Shown: positions 1 to 7,353, counted from the first letter of the stretch. The stretch is 21,389 bases of DNA from Bacteroidota bacterium (GCA_023457535.1 JAEWLN010000039.1:1-21389); one strand, 5' to 3'. The notes: generated from the letters alone by a model not told the origin. Numbers and translations are program-made.

Positions 1-633
1 ACCACCGCACTTAAAGGACCAATCCGGAAATACGCCGCCACGTTTGAGGAATTGTACCCCGAAGCAGTATTTCCTGATCTTTATTTTGTCGTGGGCAGGC
101 TCAGTTCCAACGGGACGATTTCAGAAAACGGACTGCTGATCGGCACCGAACAGATGAGCAAAACCGCCCAAACCGATACTTCCGGATGGAACGACTGGCA
201 ACGGCAATGGGTCATGGACTTTGGCAAAATCCCGGTAACGGTCACCCACGAGCTCATCCATTCCAACCAGAACGGCATGAAACGCGAGAACACGCTGCTG
301 TGCTATGCGCTGTTCGAAGGCTCGGCCGAATTCATCACCGAGCTGGTCACAGGCCAAACCGACGGCGACTATCTGGCGTTTAAAGGAAACGAGCAGCGCA
401 TCTGGGCTGATTTCAAAGCAGAGATGCGCCACGATGTTTACGACCAATGGATAGAAGCACAACCCGCAAGACCGCGCAACGCTTTGTACTGGGCCGGTTA
501 CATCATCGCAAAAGCCTATTACCAGAACGCGGCCGATAAGAAAAAGTCATTATCGGACATGCTCAACATCAGCAATTACGAGGCGTTCCTTGCGCAAAGC
601 GGCGCCGATTCGTTCGTGTCCACCATCCAATAA
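1..633 (+). CDS. DUF2268-type Zn metalloprotease-like protein, C-terminal part (5' truncated)
   Basis: The reading frame is open from base 1 (TTALKGPIRK...) to the TAA at 631-633, so the gene starts before the window and 210 residues are visible. A zinc-metallopeptidase signature HELIH is encoded at 247-261, followed by a downstream EGSAEFITELV segment that may supply the third zinc ligand (Glu). The order 'YFVVGRL-SSNGT - GLLIG.E - HELIH - EGSAEFITEL - YWAGYIIAKAYY' is what I know from Bacteroidota DUF2268 proteins, which are predicted Zn-dependent proteases, often secreted or lipoproteins. No substrate is known and the N-terminal signal would be outside the window. It converges on the membrane-protein gene at 674, with a hairpin between them. 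An assignment to gliding protein GldB was considered but GldB lacks this HExxH layout as far as I recall. Confidence 0.8.
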   Translation, partial: TTALKGPIRKYAATFEELYPEAVFPDLYFVVGRLSSNGTISENGLLIGTEQMSKTAQTDTSGWNDWQRQWVMDFGKIPVTVTHELIHSNQNGMKRENTLLCYALFEGSAEFITELVTGQTDGDYLAFKGNEQRIWADFKAEMRHDVYDQWIEAQPARPRNALYWAGYIIAKAYYQNAADKKKSLSDMLNISNYEAFLAQSGADSFVSTIQ

Positions 634-636
634 AAA

Positions 637-653
637 ATCCGCGCGTGGCGGAT
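637..653 (-). terminator. Intrinsic terminator between convergent genes
   Basis: ATCCGC (637-642) pairs with GCGGAT (648-653) around a 5-nt loop. Read on the minus strand the stem is followed by a run of six T, a good terminator for the membrane-protein gene that ends at 674. On the plus strand only CTTTA follows, so it would be weaker for the upstream gene. Confidence 0.75.
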
Positions 654-673
654 CTTTATGGACGGCCAAAGCG

Positions 674-1822
674 CTATTTGGCCGCGAGCAACCTGCGCTG
701 GTTTTGCAGCACCATCAATTGGATCTGGCTTAGTTCATTGAGCAGATTGCGCACCCGGTCAGTCGGATCAAGCGACCGCTCCCCGATTGAAATCGGCTCA
801 AATCCCATGGTGGCGCGGTGGCCGTCGTTGAACTGCGACACATACTGCCTGATTTTGTCGAGTTTGGCGCGCTCGGCAGGGGCATCGGCCCAATAGACCG
901 AGGCGAACGTCTCGCCAATCCACGCGCCTTTTTGCTCGAAATCGCCGTCGAGCTTCTTGAGGCCGGTTTCGCGCTCGATCAGGAACGTTTTGAGTTCGTC
1001 ACACAATCGGATGATCGTCGCGGCATCGGCCGCGGTCCCGGACGAGCCGCCGTTCTGCGCGAGCAACTCGGCTTCCAGGGCCACGATGCGTTGATTGCGC
1101 ACAAAATAATCGGTGTACCTGACGTATTCGTTTTTAGAGGCGCCCGGCGCACGTACCAGAATCAGGATCAGGGCGCATCCGGCAAACAGCAGTACTGAGG
1201 ACACAATCGTATTGACCTTGGTTTGCGGATTCCGGATCCCGGAAAAGAAATACACCGGCAAAAACACCAGCATGGTAACCAAAAGTGCCACACCGCACAT
1301 TACATTGGCTCCCGGCCAATGCATGACCTTAAACAGCACGCCCAGACTCATCAGAATCCCGGCCAATGTACCGGCAGCGGCAACAATCTTATCACTTTTT
1401 TCGCGCTGCTCCCTGACTTTGAGCGTAAACATCAACGGCAAAAATACCAGGCTCAACAGCACTACGCCAAGCACGAGGCAAGCCGCAGCGCCCGGCCAAT
1501 GCAAAAATTTAAAAATCATCCCTACCAGCAGCAATCCGGTCGATGCCGCGCCGCTGGCCAACATTACTTTTTTCATGACATAATAGTTTTTATGGGTTAG
1601 CAAATGGATGGTCTCCTCCTGGATCTCGCGCAGTTCCTTTTTATAGAACCGTGCCACGACCCGCTCATAACAGCGCTCGAAATCGCCATCCTCGTCGAGC
1701 TCCTGTTCAATGACGCAACAAATGTGATCCAAAAGGTCCTGCTGCAGGCTGACCATTTCAACGCCCCGTGCACGGATGTCGCTGCGTATGAAATCAATTT
1801 GCGTGTCGTTGATCGCGTACAT
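674..1822 (-). CDS. Polytopic membrane protein with duplicated GldL-like HWPGA segment, PadR partner
   Basis: 382 residues. Residues 1-80 form a soluble N-terminal part with the pattern LQQDLLDHICCVIEQEL and LREIQEETIHLL, which I know from Bacteroidota proteins encoded next to PadR regulators. Residues about 85-223 hold five hydrophobic segments. Two of the hairpins are an internal duplication: FKFLHWPGAAA (104-114) followed by a segment ending VFLPL, and FKVMHWPGANV (164-174) followed by one ending VFLPV. The FKxxHWPGA signature resembles the first membrane region of GldL/PorL, the type IX secretion and gliding motor stator, but the membrane Glu of that family is not visible here. Residues about 235-382 are a soluble tail rich in charged helices. 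The start lies 1 nt after the padR stop, so translation is probably coupled. Function unknown; a PadR-controlled envelope stress or sensing role is inference. Confidence 0.8.
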   Translation of the reverse strand: MYAINDTQIDFIRSDIRARGVEMVSLQQDLLDHICCVIEQELDEDGDFERCYERVVARFYKKELREIQEETIHLLTHKNYYVMKKVMLASGAASTGLLLVGMIFKFLHWPGAAACLVLGVVLLSLVFLPLMFTLKVREQREKSDKIVAAAGTLAGILMSLGVLFKVMHWPGANVMCGVALLVTMLVFLPVYFFSGIRNPQTKVNTIVSSVLLFAGCALILILVRAPGASKNEYVRYTDYFVRNQRIVALEAELLAQNGGSSGTAADAATIIRLCDELKTFLIERETGLKKLDGDFEQKGAWIGETFASVYWADAPAERAKLDKIRQYVSQFNDGHRATMGFEPISIGERSLDPTDRVRNLLNELSQIQLMVLQNQRRLLAAK

Positions 1823-1823
1823 A

Positions 1824-2165
1824 TTACAATGTTTGTGGTTTGATGTCGAGAAGGAACTGCATCGTTTGCATAAAATCGGCGAGCTCGCTTACCTTTTCCG
1901 CTATTTTTGTTTTCCCTTTCGGACTCAGGCTGTAATATTTTCGCAGGCGCTTTCCAATGTACTCGGTCTCTGTAGTGACCAGGCCGTCGGCTTCGAGCGC
2001 ATGCAACGTCGGGTACAATGCGCCTTCTGTGATCTGGATTTTATTCAACGTAAGTTCCTTGACGCGCTGCGTGATCTCATAGCCATACATGCGCTCGTTG
2101 CTTTCGAGCTGTTTAAGCACAATGGTTTTAAGCGTTCCTTTAATTAATTCTGATGAGTAGATCAT
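1824..2165 (-). CDS. PadR family transcriptional regulator
   Basis: 113 residues, the usual length of a short PadR protein (winged helix plus one C-terminal dimerisation helix). Typical elements are IKGTLKTIVLKQL at the start, YGYEITQRV, then the recognition region EGALYPTLHALEADGLV and the wing with RKYYSLSPKGK. PadR proteins are mostly repressors that dissociate from palindromic DNA on binding a small ligand or in response to stress. Its stop codon is 1 nt from the start of the membrane-protein gene, so the two form one transcription unit. A TAnnTTTG promoter element and a perfect 8+8 palindrome lie upstream (2304-2329), arguing for autorepression. The ligand cannot be inferred. Confidence 0.9.
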   Translation of the reverse strand: MIYSSELIKGTLKTIVLKQLESNERMYGYEITQRVKELTLNKIQITEGALYPTLHALEADGLVTTETEYIGKRLRKYYSLSPKGKTKIAEKVSELADFMQTMQFLLDIKPQTL

Positions 2166-2229
2166 ATTCCTGTTTTTATTTCGGGCGTTGCCGCGAGTGG
2201 CTTTGATTTTGCTCCAAACGTTCGGGAGT

Positions 2230-2280
2230 GCGCGGCCGGGCTGTACGCGGTGCGCGGCACCTTGCTGCCATCCCTAACGC
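2230..2280 (-). repeat. Dispersed hairpin repeat, copy A (short core)
   Basis: Read on the minus strand it runs from GCGTTAGGGATGGCAGC to GCGTACAGCCCGGCCGCGC, the same flanks as the copies at 8613-8692, 10334-10450 and 18211-18282. The core is shortened to GGTGC-GCG-GCACC (2249-2261), a 5-bp hairpin unrelated in sequence to the cores of the others. It lies about 65 nt before the padR start, inside the predicted transcript leader, and points toward padR. Confidence 0.75.
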
Positions 2281-2303
2281 AACCGGACCACACAAGCATA
2301 ACG

Positions 2304-2311
2304 CAAACATA
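2304..2311 (-). promoter_or_regulatory. padR promoter, -7 element TATGTTTG
   Basis: On the minus strand the bases read TATGTTTG, an exact match to the Bacteroidota -7 consensus TAnnTTTG. No clear TTG lies at the right distance upstream, so the -33 element is weak. The predicted transcript would have a leader of about 130 nt that includes repeat copy A. Confidence 0.6.
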
Positions 2312-2329
2312 CATAAGAATATTATGTAT
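2309..2329. promoter_or_regulatory. Probable PadR operator palindrome
   Basis: ATACATAA (2309-2316), GAATA, TTATGTAT (2322-2329): a perfect 8+8 inverted repeat. The ATACAT...ATGTAT core is the shape of known PadR-family operators (ATGT/ACAT half sites). It overlaps the -7 element by three bases and fills the promoter spacer, so a bound repressor would block RNA polymerase. The match to a PadR gene directly downstream makes autorepression the simplest reading. Confidence 0.7.
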
Positions 2330-2508
2330 TGGTAAGTTAGGTGTGATTTTTTTGAATTTTTTTTCGAATCGCGCCAGACGGCAACGCTAAACCGCTGTCT
2401 CGGTGCAGCCCAATAGCAATTCCCCGCCAGATCGAATCACTGCATCGGTGATCAGCAATGGCAGTCCATCCCTCAAAAGGCACACTGGTCGGGAAAAATA
2501 AAATGGAT

Positions 2509-3150
2509 TTACAAAAGGTAGAAAATTCCTACCCGAACCGCATGGCGTATGTTGGTGTGCGCGGAATTGAACGGGTTGACAGCAAACACTTCTGCGAGAC
2601 CTTGCTGGAATTCGTACTCCAATCCAATCCGCAACGACGGGGCTGCCGGCCATTGCAAACCCGTAGAAGCCACCCAACCGTAATCGGTATCGGACAAAAC
2701 CGGCGATGCCATGCCTCCCGAGGCATCCTGATTGGAACCGGTCAAATACCCAATATAGGCGCCGCCGCCCAAAGTCCATCGCAATTTTTCGCCGTAATGC
2801 CATTGGACCGTGACAGGCAAATTGAGGTAATCCAGCTCAAAATCCGAATAAATGTCGCGGTATGAATATCCGGACGCCTGGTCCATCGCTGCACGCACCA
2901 CATGTCCCTGAACGCCCTTTTGGTCGTAGGCCAATTGAACGCGGGCGCTCCAGTGACCGGCCCAAAAATAAGCCGCGGAAATCCCCGCACCAATGCCATT
3001 GCGCGCAGATGTTTTCAGCACCGGACTCCCTGTTTCAACAGATGAAATACGCGCCGATTGCCAGCCCGCGTTAAGCCCTATTTCCAAATTCCCTTTCTGG
3101 GCCACGGCAGCGCCGGCCATCCAGCAAAGCGCAAATGCTATTTTCTTCAT
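2509..3150 (-). CDS. Outer-membrane beta-barrel protein (PorT-like fold)
   Basis: 213 residues. A signal peptide is clear (MKKIAFALCWMAGAAVA, cleavage before or after Q18). The rest alternates short amphipathic strands with Gly/Asn/Asp turns (LEIGLNAGWQSARI, GIGAGISAAYFWAGHW, ARVQLAYDQKG, YLNLPVTVQWHYG, LRIGLEYEFQQG) and ends VRVGIFYLL, as in small eight-stranded barrels of the PorT/OMP_b-brl group. The segment LDYLNLPVTVQ is a hallmark of that group in Bacteroidota. The role cannot be told from sequence. Its ATG overlaps the TGA of the cysteine desulfurase gene by 4 nt (ATGA), so translation is probably coupled to it, an odd functional pairing. Confidence 0.85.
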   Translation of the reverse strand: MKKIAFALCWMAGAAVAQKGNLEIGLNAGWQSARISSVETGSPVLKTSARNGIGAGISAAYFWAGHWSARVQLAYDQKGVQGHVVRAAMDQASGYSYRDIYSDFELDYLNLPVTVQWHYGEKLRWTLGGGAYIGYLTGSNQDASGGMASPVLSDTDYGWVASTGLQWPAAPSLRIGLEYEFQQGLAEVFAVNPFNSAHTNIRHAVRVGIFYLL

Positions 3151-4268
3151 ATACTTTTGAGTACCTCTATTAAATGGTCTACATCTTCAGTTGTATTTTC
3201 ATGGCTGAACGACACGCGTACGGACGGTTTGCACAAATCCTGCTCACTGAGGATCTCAGCCAGCACGTGCGACGGGCGTGTACTTCCGGACTGACAAGCG
3301 CTGCCGCGCGAAACCGCAATGCCTTTCATGTCGAGGTGGAATAAGATCAGCGCGGTCTTGTCCTGCGGTATCGGCAGCAATACATTGACTATATTATACA
3401 GGCTTTCCCCGCCGTTGATCTTGAATCCCGGGAAATGCTGGGACAATTGCCCGATCAGATGGTTTTTGACCGCCAGTATCCTGACGCGCTCGGCATCAAG
3501 CTGTGCATACGAAATCTCGAGCGCTTTGGCCATCCCGGCAATATTGTGGACGCCCTCTGTTCCGGCGCGCAGCCCTTTTTCCTGTTCGCCGCCCACAAGC
3601 ATCGGACGCATGACGATGCCTTTGCGGACAAATGCGAAGCCAACGCCTTTCGGGCCGTGGAATTTATGCGCACTGGCCGATAAAAAATCGATCGGAAGCT
3701 GTTGCATATCCAATTCCACCTTGCCCACAGATTGCACCGCATCGGTGTGAAAATGGGCGCCGTACTGCTTGCACAACCGCGCGGTTTGCCCCAGGTCGAG
3801 GACCGTTCCTATTTCATTGTTGACGTGCATCAGCGACACCAGCGTAGGGACACGCTCGGCCAACAATTCAGACAAATGGTTCAGATCGATCAAGCCGTCG
3901 GCGTTCACATTTACGTAATCGACCGCAATCGAAAATTCATCGCGCAATACCTCAAGCGTGTGCAGTACGGCATGGTGCTCGATTTTGCTCGAGATAATGC
4001 GTTCGACTTTCAAATCAACGATCGCGCTGCGCAGTATCCAGTTGTTGGATTCGGTACCGCATGAGGTAAAAATAATCTCCGATGCCTGCGCGCCCAACAT
4101 CTTGGCGATGGTTTTGCGCGAGAGTTCGAGTACGTTGCGCGCCCCGCGGCCAAAACTGTGCGTGGAGGACGGATTACCGAATTCTTCCTGCATGACCGTG
4201 GTCATTTCAGCAATGACTTCCGGGCGTAACGCCGTGGTTGCGGCATTGTCGAGGTATACTTTTTTCAT
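3147..4268 (-). CDS. Cysteine desulfurase (NifS/IscS family)
   Basis: 373 residues, full length for the family. It is a PLP enzyme that takes sulfur from cysteine, leaving alanine and an enzyme persulfide used for Fe-S clusters and tRNA thiolation; cytosolic. Visible landmarks are the N-terminal YLDNAATT, GNPSSTHSFGR, the TESNN segment, EHHAVL (His98/His99), TDAVQSVGK (Asp176), the PLP lysine in SASAHKFHGPKG (Lys202), the AGTEGVHNIAG segment, and the catalytic cysteine in SRGSACQSGS (Cys325), where the usual SSGSAC has Arg in place of the second Ser. The start MKKVYLDNAATT is the standard one. No iscU, suf or thiI-like gene is nearby, so which scaffold it serves is open. It heads a two-gene unit with the beta-barrel gene. 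Symbol left blank because nifS and iscS cannot be separated. Confidence 0.95.
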   Translation of the reverse strand: MKKVYLDNAATTALRPEVIAEMTTVMQEEFGNPSSTHSFGRGARNVLELSRKTIAKMLGAQASEIIFTSCGTESNNWILRSAIVDLKVERIISSKIEHHAVLHTLEVLRDEFSIAVDYVNVNADGLIDLNHLSELLAERVPTLVSLMHVNNEIGTVLDLGQTARLCKQYGAHFHTDAVQSVGKVELDMQQLPIDFLSASAHKFHGPKGVGFAFVRKGIVMRPMLVGGEQEKGLRAGTEGVHNIAGMAKALEISYAQLDAERVRILAVKNHLIGQLSQHFPGFKINGGESLYNIVNVLLPIPQDKTALILFHLDMKGIAVSRGSACQSGSTRPSHVLAEILSEQDLCKPSVRVSFSHENTTEDVDHLIEVLKSI

Positions 4269-4273
4269 GTGCG

Positions 4274-4281
4274 CAAAGGTA
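4274..4281 (-). promoter_or_regulatory. Promoter -7 element of the cysteine desulfurase gene
   Basis: The minus strand reads TACCTTTG, an exact TAnnTTTG match. It ends only 5 nt before the ATG, so transcription would start at or within a few bases of the start codon. No good TTG at -33. Confidence 0.55.
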
Positions 4282-4312
4282 GCAATTTGTATTGTACGTG
4301 TTCATTAATTCG

Positions 4313-4342
4313 TTGCCGTTGTCTATTAAATTCCTATTTTTG
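4313..4342 (+). promoter_or_regulatory. Promoter of the duplicated-domain lipoprotein gene
   Basis: TTG at 4313-4315, a 19-nt spacer, then TATTTTTG at 4335-4342: a full Bacteroidota vegetative promoter. The start codon at 4360 implies a leader of about 10-12 nt. Confidence 0.75.
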
Positions 4343-4359
4343 CTGGAAATTGTACCGTT

Positions 4360-5337
4360 ATGAAAAAGTTAGTCGGATTGTTCATTTTGCTGGGTTTGGT
4401 TGCATGCGATGACGGTGATGCCACGGTGGACGCCATCACGTTCGACCAGGGAGAAGCCAAAACCTGCGGCCGGCTCGTATACCAGATCTCAGAAAACCAG
4501 GCCATGATCATTGCGCTGCCCGAAAACAGCGATGCATTCATCAATGAGCCTACGCCGGCATCAGCACCGCGAAGCAAGGACATCGGGGCGGCGGTCAGCG
4601 TTACGTTCCGCACTTACAGCGGCCAGGTGTCCGATCCGGTATTGTGCTCCACACCCGCACCCATCGCTCCGATCGCCGTTACCGAATGGATTGCGACGGC
4701 CGGACGTGTCGAGATCAACACATCGGCGGTATATGACAATCCCAATCCCGAAACCGGACAGGTGCGCATTGCGCGTTACCGCCACGCGATTATTTTCCGC
4801 GATATCAAATTTGCCAAGCCCGACGGTACGGACCAATCTTATGCTGAATATGTATTTGGGAATTTCTTTACCAATCCGGCAAATAACCTGACGCTTAACT
4901 TTCCTCCCGAAAACACCTCGCTGTGCCCGGCCACCAATACGCTTTACAACGCGCAGAATGGCGGCAAGGAAGGTTTGTACATCCAGAATTTCGATCCGGC
5001 GCTTTTATCGGCCGATAACCCCGGAACGCCAAAAACAGCAGTCATTGGCACGACAAACAACCGCCTGGTATATCGTTATTTTACCGGCACGCTGCCATCG
5101 GGTGGGAACGAGAACTACTTTTGTTCGCCGTCGACCACACCGGCAACCGCCCCGGGCACGTCCGAAGAATGGATCGGCGTGGAAGGCAATGGCGTGGACG
5201 GCGTTATCGAAGTAACTACTACCGCTTACGGATCGGGTTATAAACACGTGATCAGGCTCAAAGGCGTAACGTTCAAAAAAGGCAACAGCACGTTCTATTA
5301 CGGCAACGATATGCTGTACGGCGAACTGATCCAATAA
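4360..5337 (+). CDS. Lipoprotein with two copies of an unknown domain
   Basis: 325 residues. MKKLVGLFILLGLVAC is a lipoprotein signal with Cys16 as the lipidated residue. The following DDGD is acidic, as in the export signals that send Bacteroidota lipoproteins to the cell surface. The rest is an internal duplication, roughly 36-168 and 189-322. Both halves contain a Cys pair (36/96 and 189/255), a LVYxxxxN/T segment, a CS...P linker, EWI, then a beta segment (RVEINTSAVY / VIEVTTTAYG) and an H-containing strand (YRHAIIFRDIKF / YKHVIRLKGVTF). The Cys pairs, 60 and 66 residues apart, could form one disulfide per domain. I do not recognise the family by name. It has its own promoter and ends 5 bases from the convergent Smr gene. 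Expected on the outer membrane, probably facing out. Confidence 0.8.
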   Translation: MKKLVGLFILLGLVACDDGDATVDAITFDQGEAKTCGRLVYQISENQAMIIALPENSDAFINEPTPASAPRSKDIGAAVSVTFRTYSGQVSDPVLCSTPAPIAPIAVTEWIATAGRVEINTSAVYDNPNPETGQVRIARYRHAIIFRDIKFAKPDGTDQSYAEYVFGNFFTNPANNLTLNFPPENTSLCPATNTLYNAQNGGKEGLYIQNFDPALLSADNPGTPKTAVIGTTNNRLVYRYFTGTLPSGGNENYFCSPSTTPATAPGTSEEWIGVEGNGVDGVIEVTTTAYGSGYKHVIRLKGVTFKKGNSTFYYGNDMLYGELIQ

Positions 5338-5342
5338 CTACG

Positions 5343-5891
5343 TTACCTTTGTTTGAAAAGCACCTCGGTGGCGCCCAAACCGTACTTTTGGTAATTGGCG
5401 TCATGGAACACGAGGTTATCGTAGCGCGCGAGCATAAAATCGAGTTCGGCTTTGAGAATGCCTTCACCCACCCCATGGATAAACACGATTTTGGGAATGC
5501 GGTTGCGGATCGCGAATTCCACGTGCCGGCGCGCCGTTTCCGCCTGCAGTGTCAGGATGTCATAATTGGACATCGACTTATGGTTTTTAGCCAGTTTTTC
5601 GATGTGAAGATCAAACTCCGGAACACCCGCCTCACGCGTTTGTTTCTTTTCCCTGACAAAACTGCGCGCTTTAGGAAGATCTTTTTCCTTTTTAATTTTA
5701 GCTAAATCATGACTTGAGCCAACATGATTCAACAAACTGGCTTCGTTTTGCTTAATCAATTCGTTGACTTTAAATGTCATCACGAATCCGTCGCTTGTTT
5801 CAAGGGTTACTGCATCGTTTTGAACCGATACCACCGTTCCGTCGATCGCATCGTCGAGTACGGAAACCTTATCGCCTTTACTGAACTTCAT
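5343..5891 (-). CDS. Smr-domain protein with N-terminal KOW-like segment
   Basis: 182 residues. Residues 1-45 (FSKGDKVSVLDDAIDGTVVSV...) look like a small beta domain of the KOW/SH3 type. A charged linker follows (about 60-90), then a C-terminal Smr domain at about 92-182 with DLH (94-96), the HGVGEGILK loop (139-147) and GATEV (173-177). Smr domains are nucleic-acid nicking or binding modules, found at the end of MutS2 and in stand-alone proteins linked to ribosome rescue; which role applies here is not known. The start overlaps the end of the small membrane-protein gene by 14 nt. No terminator is visible between its 3' end and the convergent lipoprotein gene. Confidence 0.9.
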   Translation of the reverse strand: MKFSKGDKVSVLDDAIDGTVVSVQNDAVTLETSDGFVMTFKVNELIKQNEASLLNHVGSSHDLAKIKKEKDLPKARSFVREKKQTREAGVPEFDLHIEKLAKNHKSMSNYDILTLQAETARRHVEFAIRNRIPKIVFIHGVGEGILKAELDFMLARYDNLVFHDANYQKYGLGATEVLFKQR

Positions 5892-6063
5892 CGTCGTCTT
5901 CGGATTGGTTTTTACTCGGGGTCCGCGCGCTGAGCCACATCATCCCGCCCATGAACAATACCACACCGATAACGGTCAGCCAGATGTTTTTTGGTGTCAG
6001 GCCCTGGGCGTAAAACGCTAGCGCGATGCCCGCGACCATAAGAAGTAGAATCACATTTTTCAT
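5878..6063 (-). CDS. Small two-helix membrane protein
   Basis: 61 residues from the ATG at 6061-6063 (MKNVILLLMVAG...). The frame runs further upstream to a TTG at 6084, but that would place the start in the rocD terminator, so the ATG is preferred. Two hydrophobic helices (about 3-20 and 29-47) are followed by a polar, acidic tail (TPSKNQSEDDDEVQ). No family recognised. The 3' end overlaps the Smr gene start by 14 nt in another frame, so the two are co-transcribed. A weak -7 like element (TATCTTTA on the minus strand, 6068-6075) lies 4 nt before the ATG. Confidence 0.7.
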   Translation of the reverse strand: MKNVILLLMVAGIALAFYAQGLTPKNIWLTVIGVVLFMGGMMWLSARTPSKNQSEDDDEVQ

Positions 6064-6087
6064 CGGGTAAAGATATAAAAACAAAAA

Positions 6088-6105
6088 AATCCGCCGAAGC
6101 GGATT
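6088..6105 (-). terminator. rocD intrinsic terminator
   Basis: On the minus strand AATCCGC-TTCG-GCGGATT is a perfect 7-bp stem with a stable UUCG tetraloop, and the T run that follows is interrupted only by one G and one later A. It starts 4 nt after the rocD stop and separates rocD from the small membrane-protein gene. Confidence 0.9.
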
Positions 6106-6108
6106 CCT

Positions 6109-7353
6109 CTATCTTTCAAACTGCGCCAATGTTTTTGTGATGATCGAGACGCAATCCAGCAACTGCTCCTCGCTCATGACCAGCGGCGGGGCAAACCGGA
6201 TGATGTTGCCGTGCGTGGGTTTGGCAAGCAGGCCGTTGTCGCGCAAAGCCATGCAGATATCCCAAGCTGTCGAACTGTCCTCGGTATCGTTGATCACAAT
6301 GGCGTTGAGCAATCCTTTACCGCGAACGAGCGTGGCAATGTTGGACGTTTTGATATACTCGGTGATCTCGCGCCGGAAAATATGTCCCAGACGCTCTGCG
6401 TTTTGCGCAAGTTGCTCCTCTTCGACCACTTCGAGCGCCGCAACTGCTACCGCGGCCGCAATCGGGTTGCCGCCAAAAGTGGAACCATGTTGGCCGGGCT
6501 TGATCACGTTCATGATCGCATCGTTGGCCAGCACGGCAGAAACCGGATACACCCCGCCTGAAATCGCCTTGCCGAGAATCAGGACATCCGGCTGGACGTT
6601 TTCATGGTGCACAGCGAGCAATTTTCCGGTGCGCGCGATGCCGGTCTGGACTTCATCGGCCATGAACAAAACATTGTATTTTTCGCAAAGCGCTTTGGCC
6701 CGGGCCAGATATCCTTCCGATGGGACGTAAACCCCCGCCTCGCCCTGGATCGGCTCGACGAGGAAACCGGCAACATTTACGCTCGATTGCAGTGCTTCTT
6801 CAAGCGCATCGAGGTTATCGTACGCAATGCGGATAAACCCTTCAGTATACGGGCCGAAATTCCTGCGGGCGTTCTCATCGTTCGAAAACGAAATGATCGT
6901 GGTCGTGCGCCCGTGGAAATTGCCTTCGCACACAATGATCTGTGCGGCGTGCTCGGCGATTCCTTTTACTTCATAGGCCCATTTTCGGCACAATTTGAGC
7001 GCCGTTTCGACGGCTTCTGCGCCGGTGTTCATCGGCAAGACTTTGTCAAATCCAAAATACTGTGTCAGGAATTGCTCATAAGGCCCGAGCTTGTCATTGT
7101 AAAAAGCGCGCGAGGTCAGCGTCAGCGTTTGTGCCTGATCAATCAGCGCACCCACGATCTTTGGATGGCAATGCCCCTGGTTGACGGCCGAATAAGCCGA
7201 CAGGAAATCATAATATTTTTTTCCTTCCACATCCCAAACATAAACCCCTTCGCCCCTGGAAAGCACCACCGGCAACGGATGGTAATTGTGCGCTCCGTAC
7301 TTGTCCTCGAGCGCGATAAGAGCCCCGGACGTGATTTTTTCTAAAACTGACAT
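6109..7353 (-). CDS. rocD: Ornithine aminotransferase (ornithine--oxo-acid transaminase)
   Basis: 414 residues from the ATG at 7351-7353. It is a class III PLP aminotransferase that converts ornithine and 2-oxoglutarate to glutamate semialdehyde and glutamate, linking arginine breakdown to proline and glutamate; cytosolic. Landmarks: KYGAHNYHPLPVVLSRGEG near the N-terminus (diagnostic for ornithine aminotransferase), SAYSAVNQGHCHPKI, NTGAEAVE (109-116), FHGRT, EPIQGEAGV, DEVQTG with the PLP-contacting Asp233, and the PLP lysine in ILGKAISGG (Lys262). An in-frame ATG at 7407 would add 18 residues, and the frame is open to 7419, but family members begin close to the start chosen and the promoter at 7417-7444 excludes the longest form. 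It is monocistronic, with a strong terminator at its end. Confidence 0.95.
   Translation of the reverse strand: MSVLEKITSGALIALEDKYGAHNYHPLPVVLSRGEGVYVWDVEGKKYYDFLSAYSAVNQGHCHPKIVGALIDQAQTLTLTSRAFYNDKLGPYEQFLTQYFGFDKVLPMNTGAEAVETALKLCRKWAYEVKGIAEHAAQIIVCEGNFHGRTTTIISFSNDENARRNFGPYTEGFIRIAYDNLDALEEALQSSVNVAGFLVEPIQGEAGVYVPSEGYLARAKALCEKYNVLFMADEVQTGIARTGKLLAVHHENVQPDVLILGKAISGGVYPVSAVLANDAIMNVIKPGQHGSTFGGNPIAAAVAVAALEVVEEEQLAQNAERLGHIFRREITEYIKTSNIATLVRGKGLLNAIVINDTEDSSTAWDICMALRDNGLLAKPTHGNIIRFAPPLVMSEEQLLDCVSIITKTLAQFER

Larger units (their letters stand above)
2166..2508. other. Intergenic region between padR and the beta-barrel gene
   Basis: A 343-base stretch without a credible gene. From left to right it holds a probable 5' leader of padR, a short copy of the dispersed hairpin repeat (2230-2280), the padR promoter and palindromic operator (2304-2329), a T-rich stretch (about 2345-2370), and about 140 bases in which I see nothing clear except a weak 5-bp hairpin near 2436-2453. 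No good terminator for the beta-barrel gene was found. Confidence 0.6.

Noticed and set aside
2387..2803. 138-codon frame overlapping the beta-barrel gene
   Set aside because: Same strand as the barrel gene but another frame, Arg-rich and without features; the barrel protein has a signal peptide and strand pattern.
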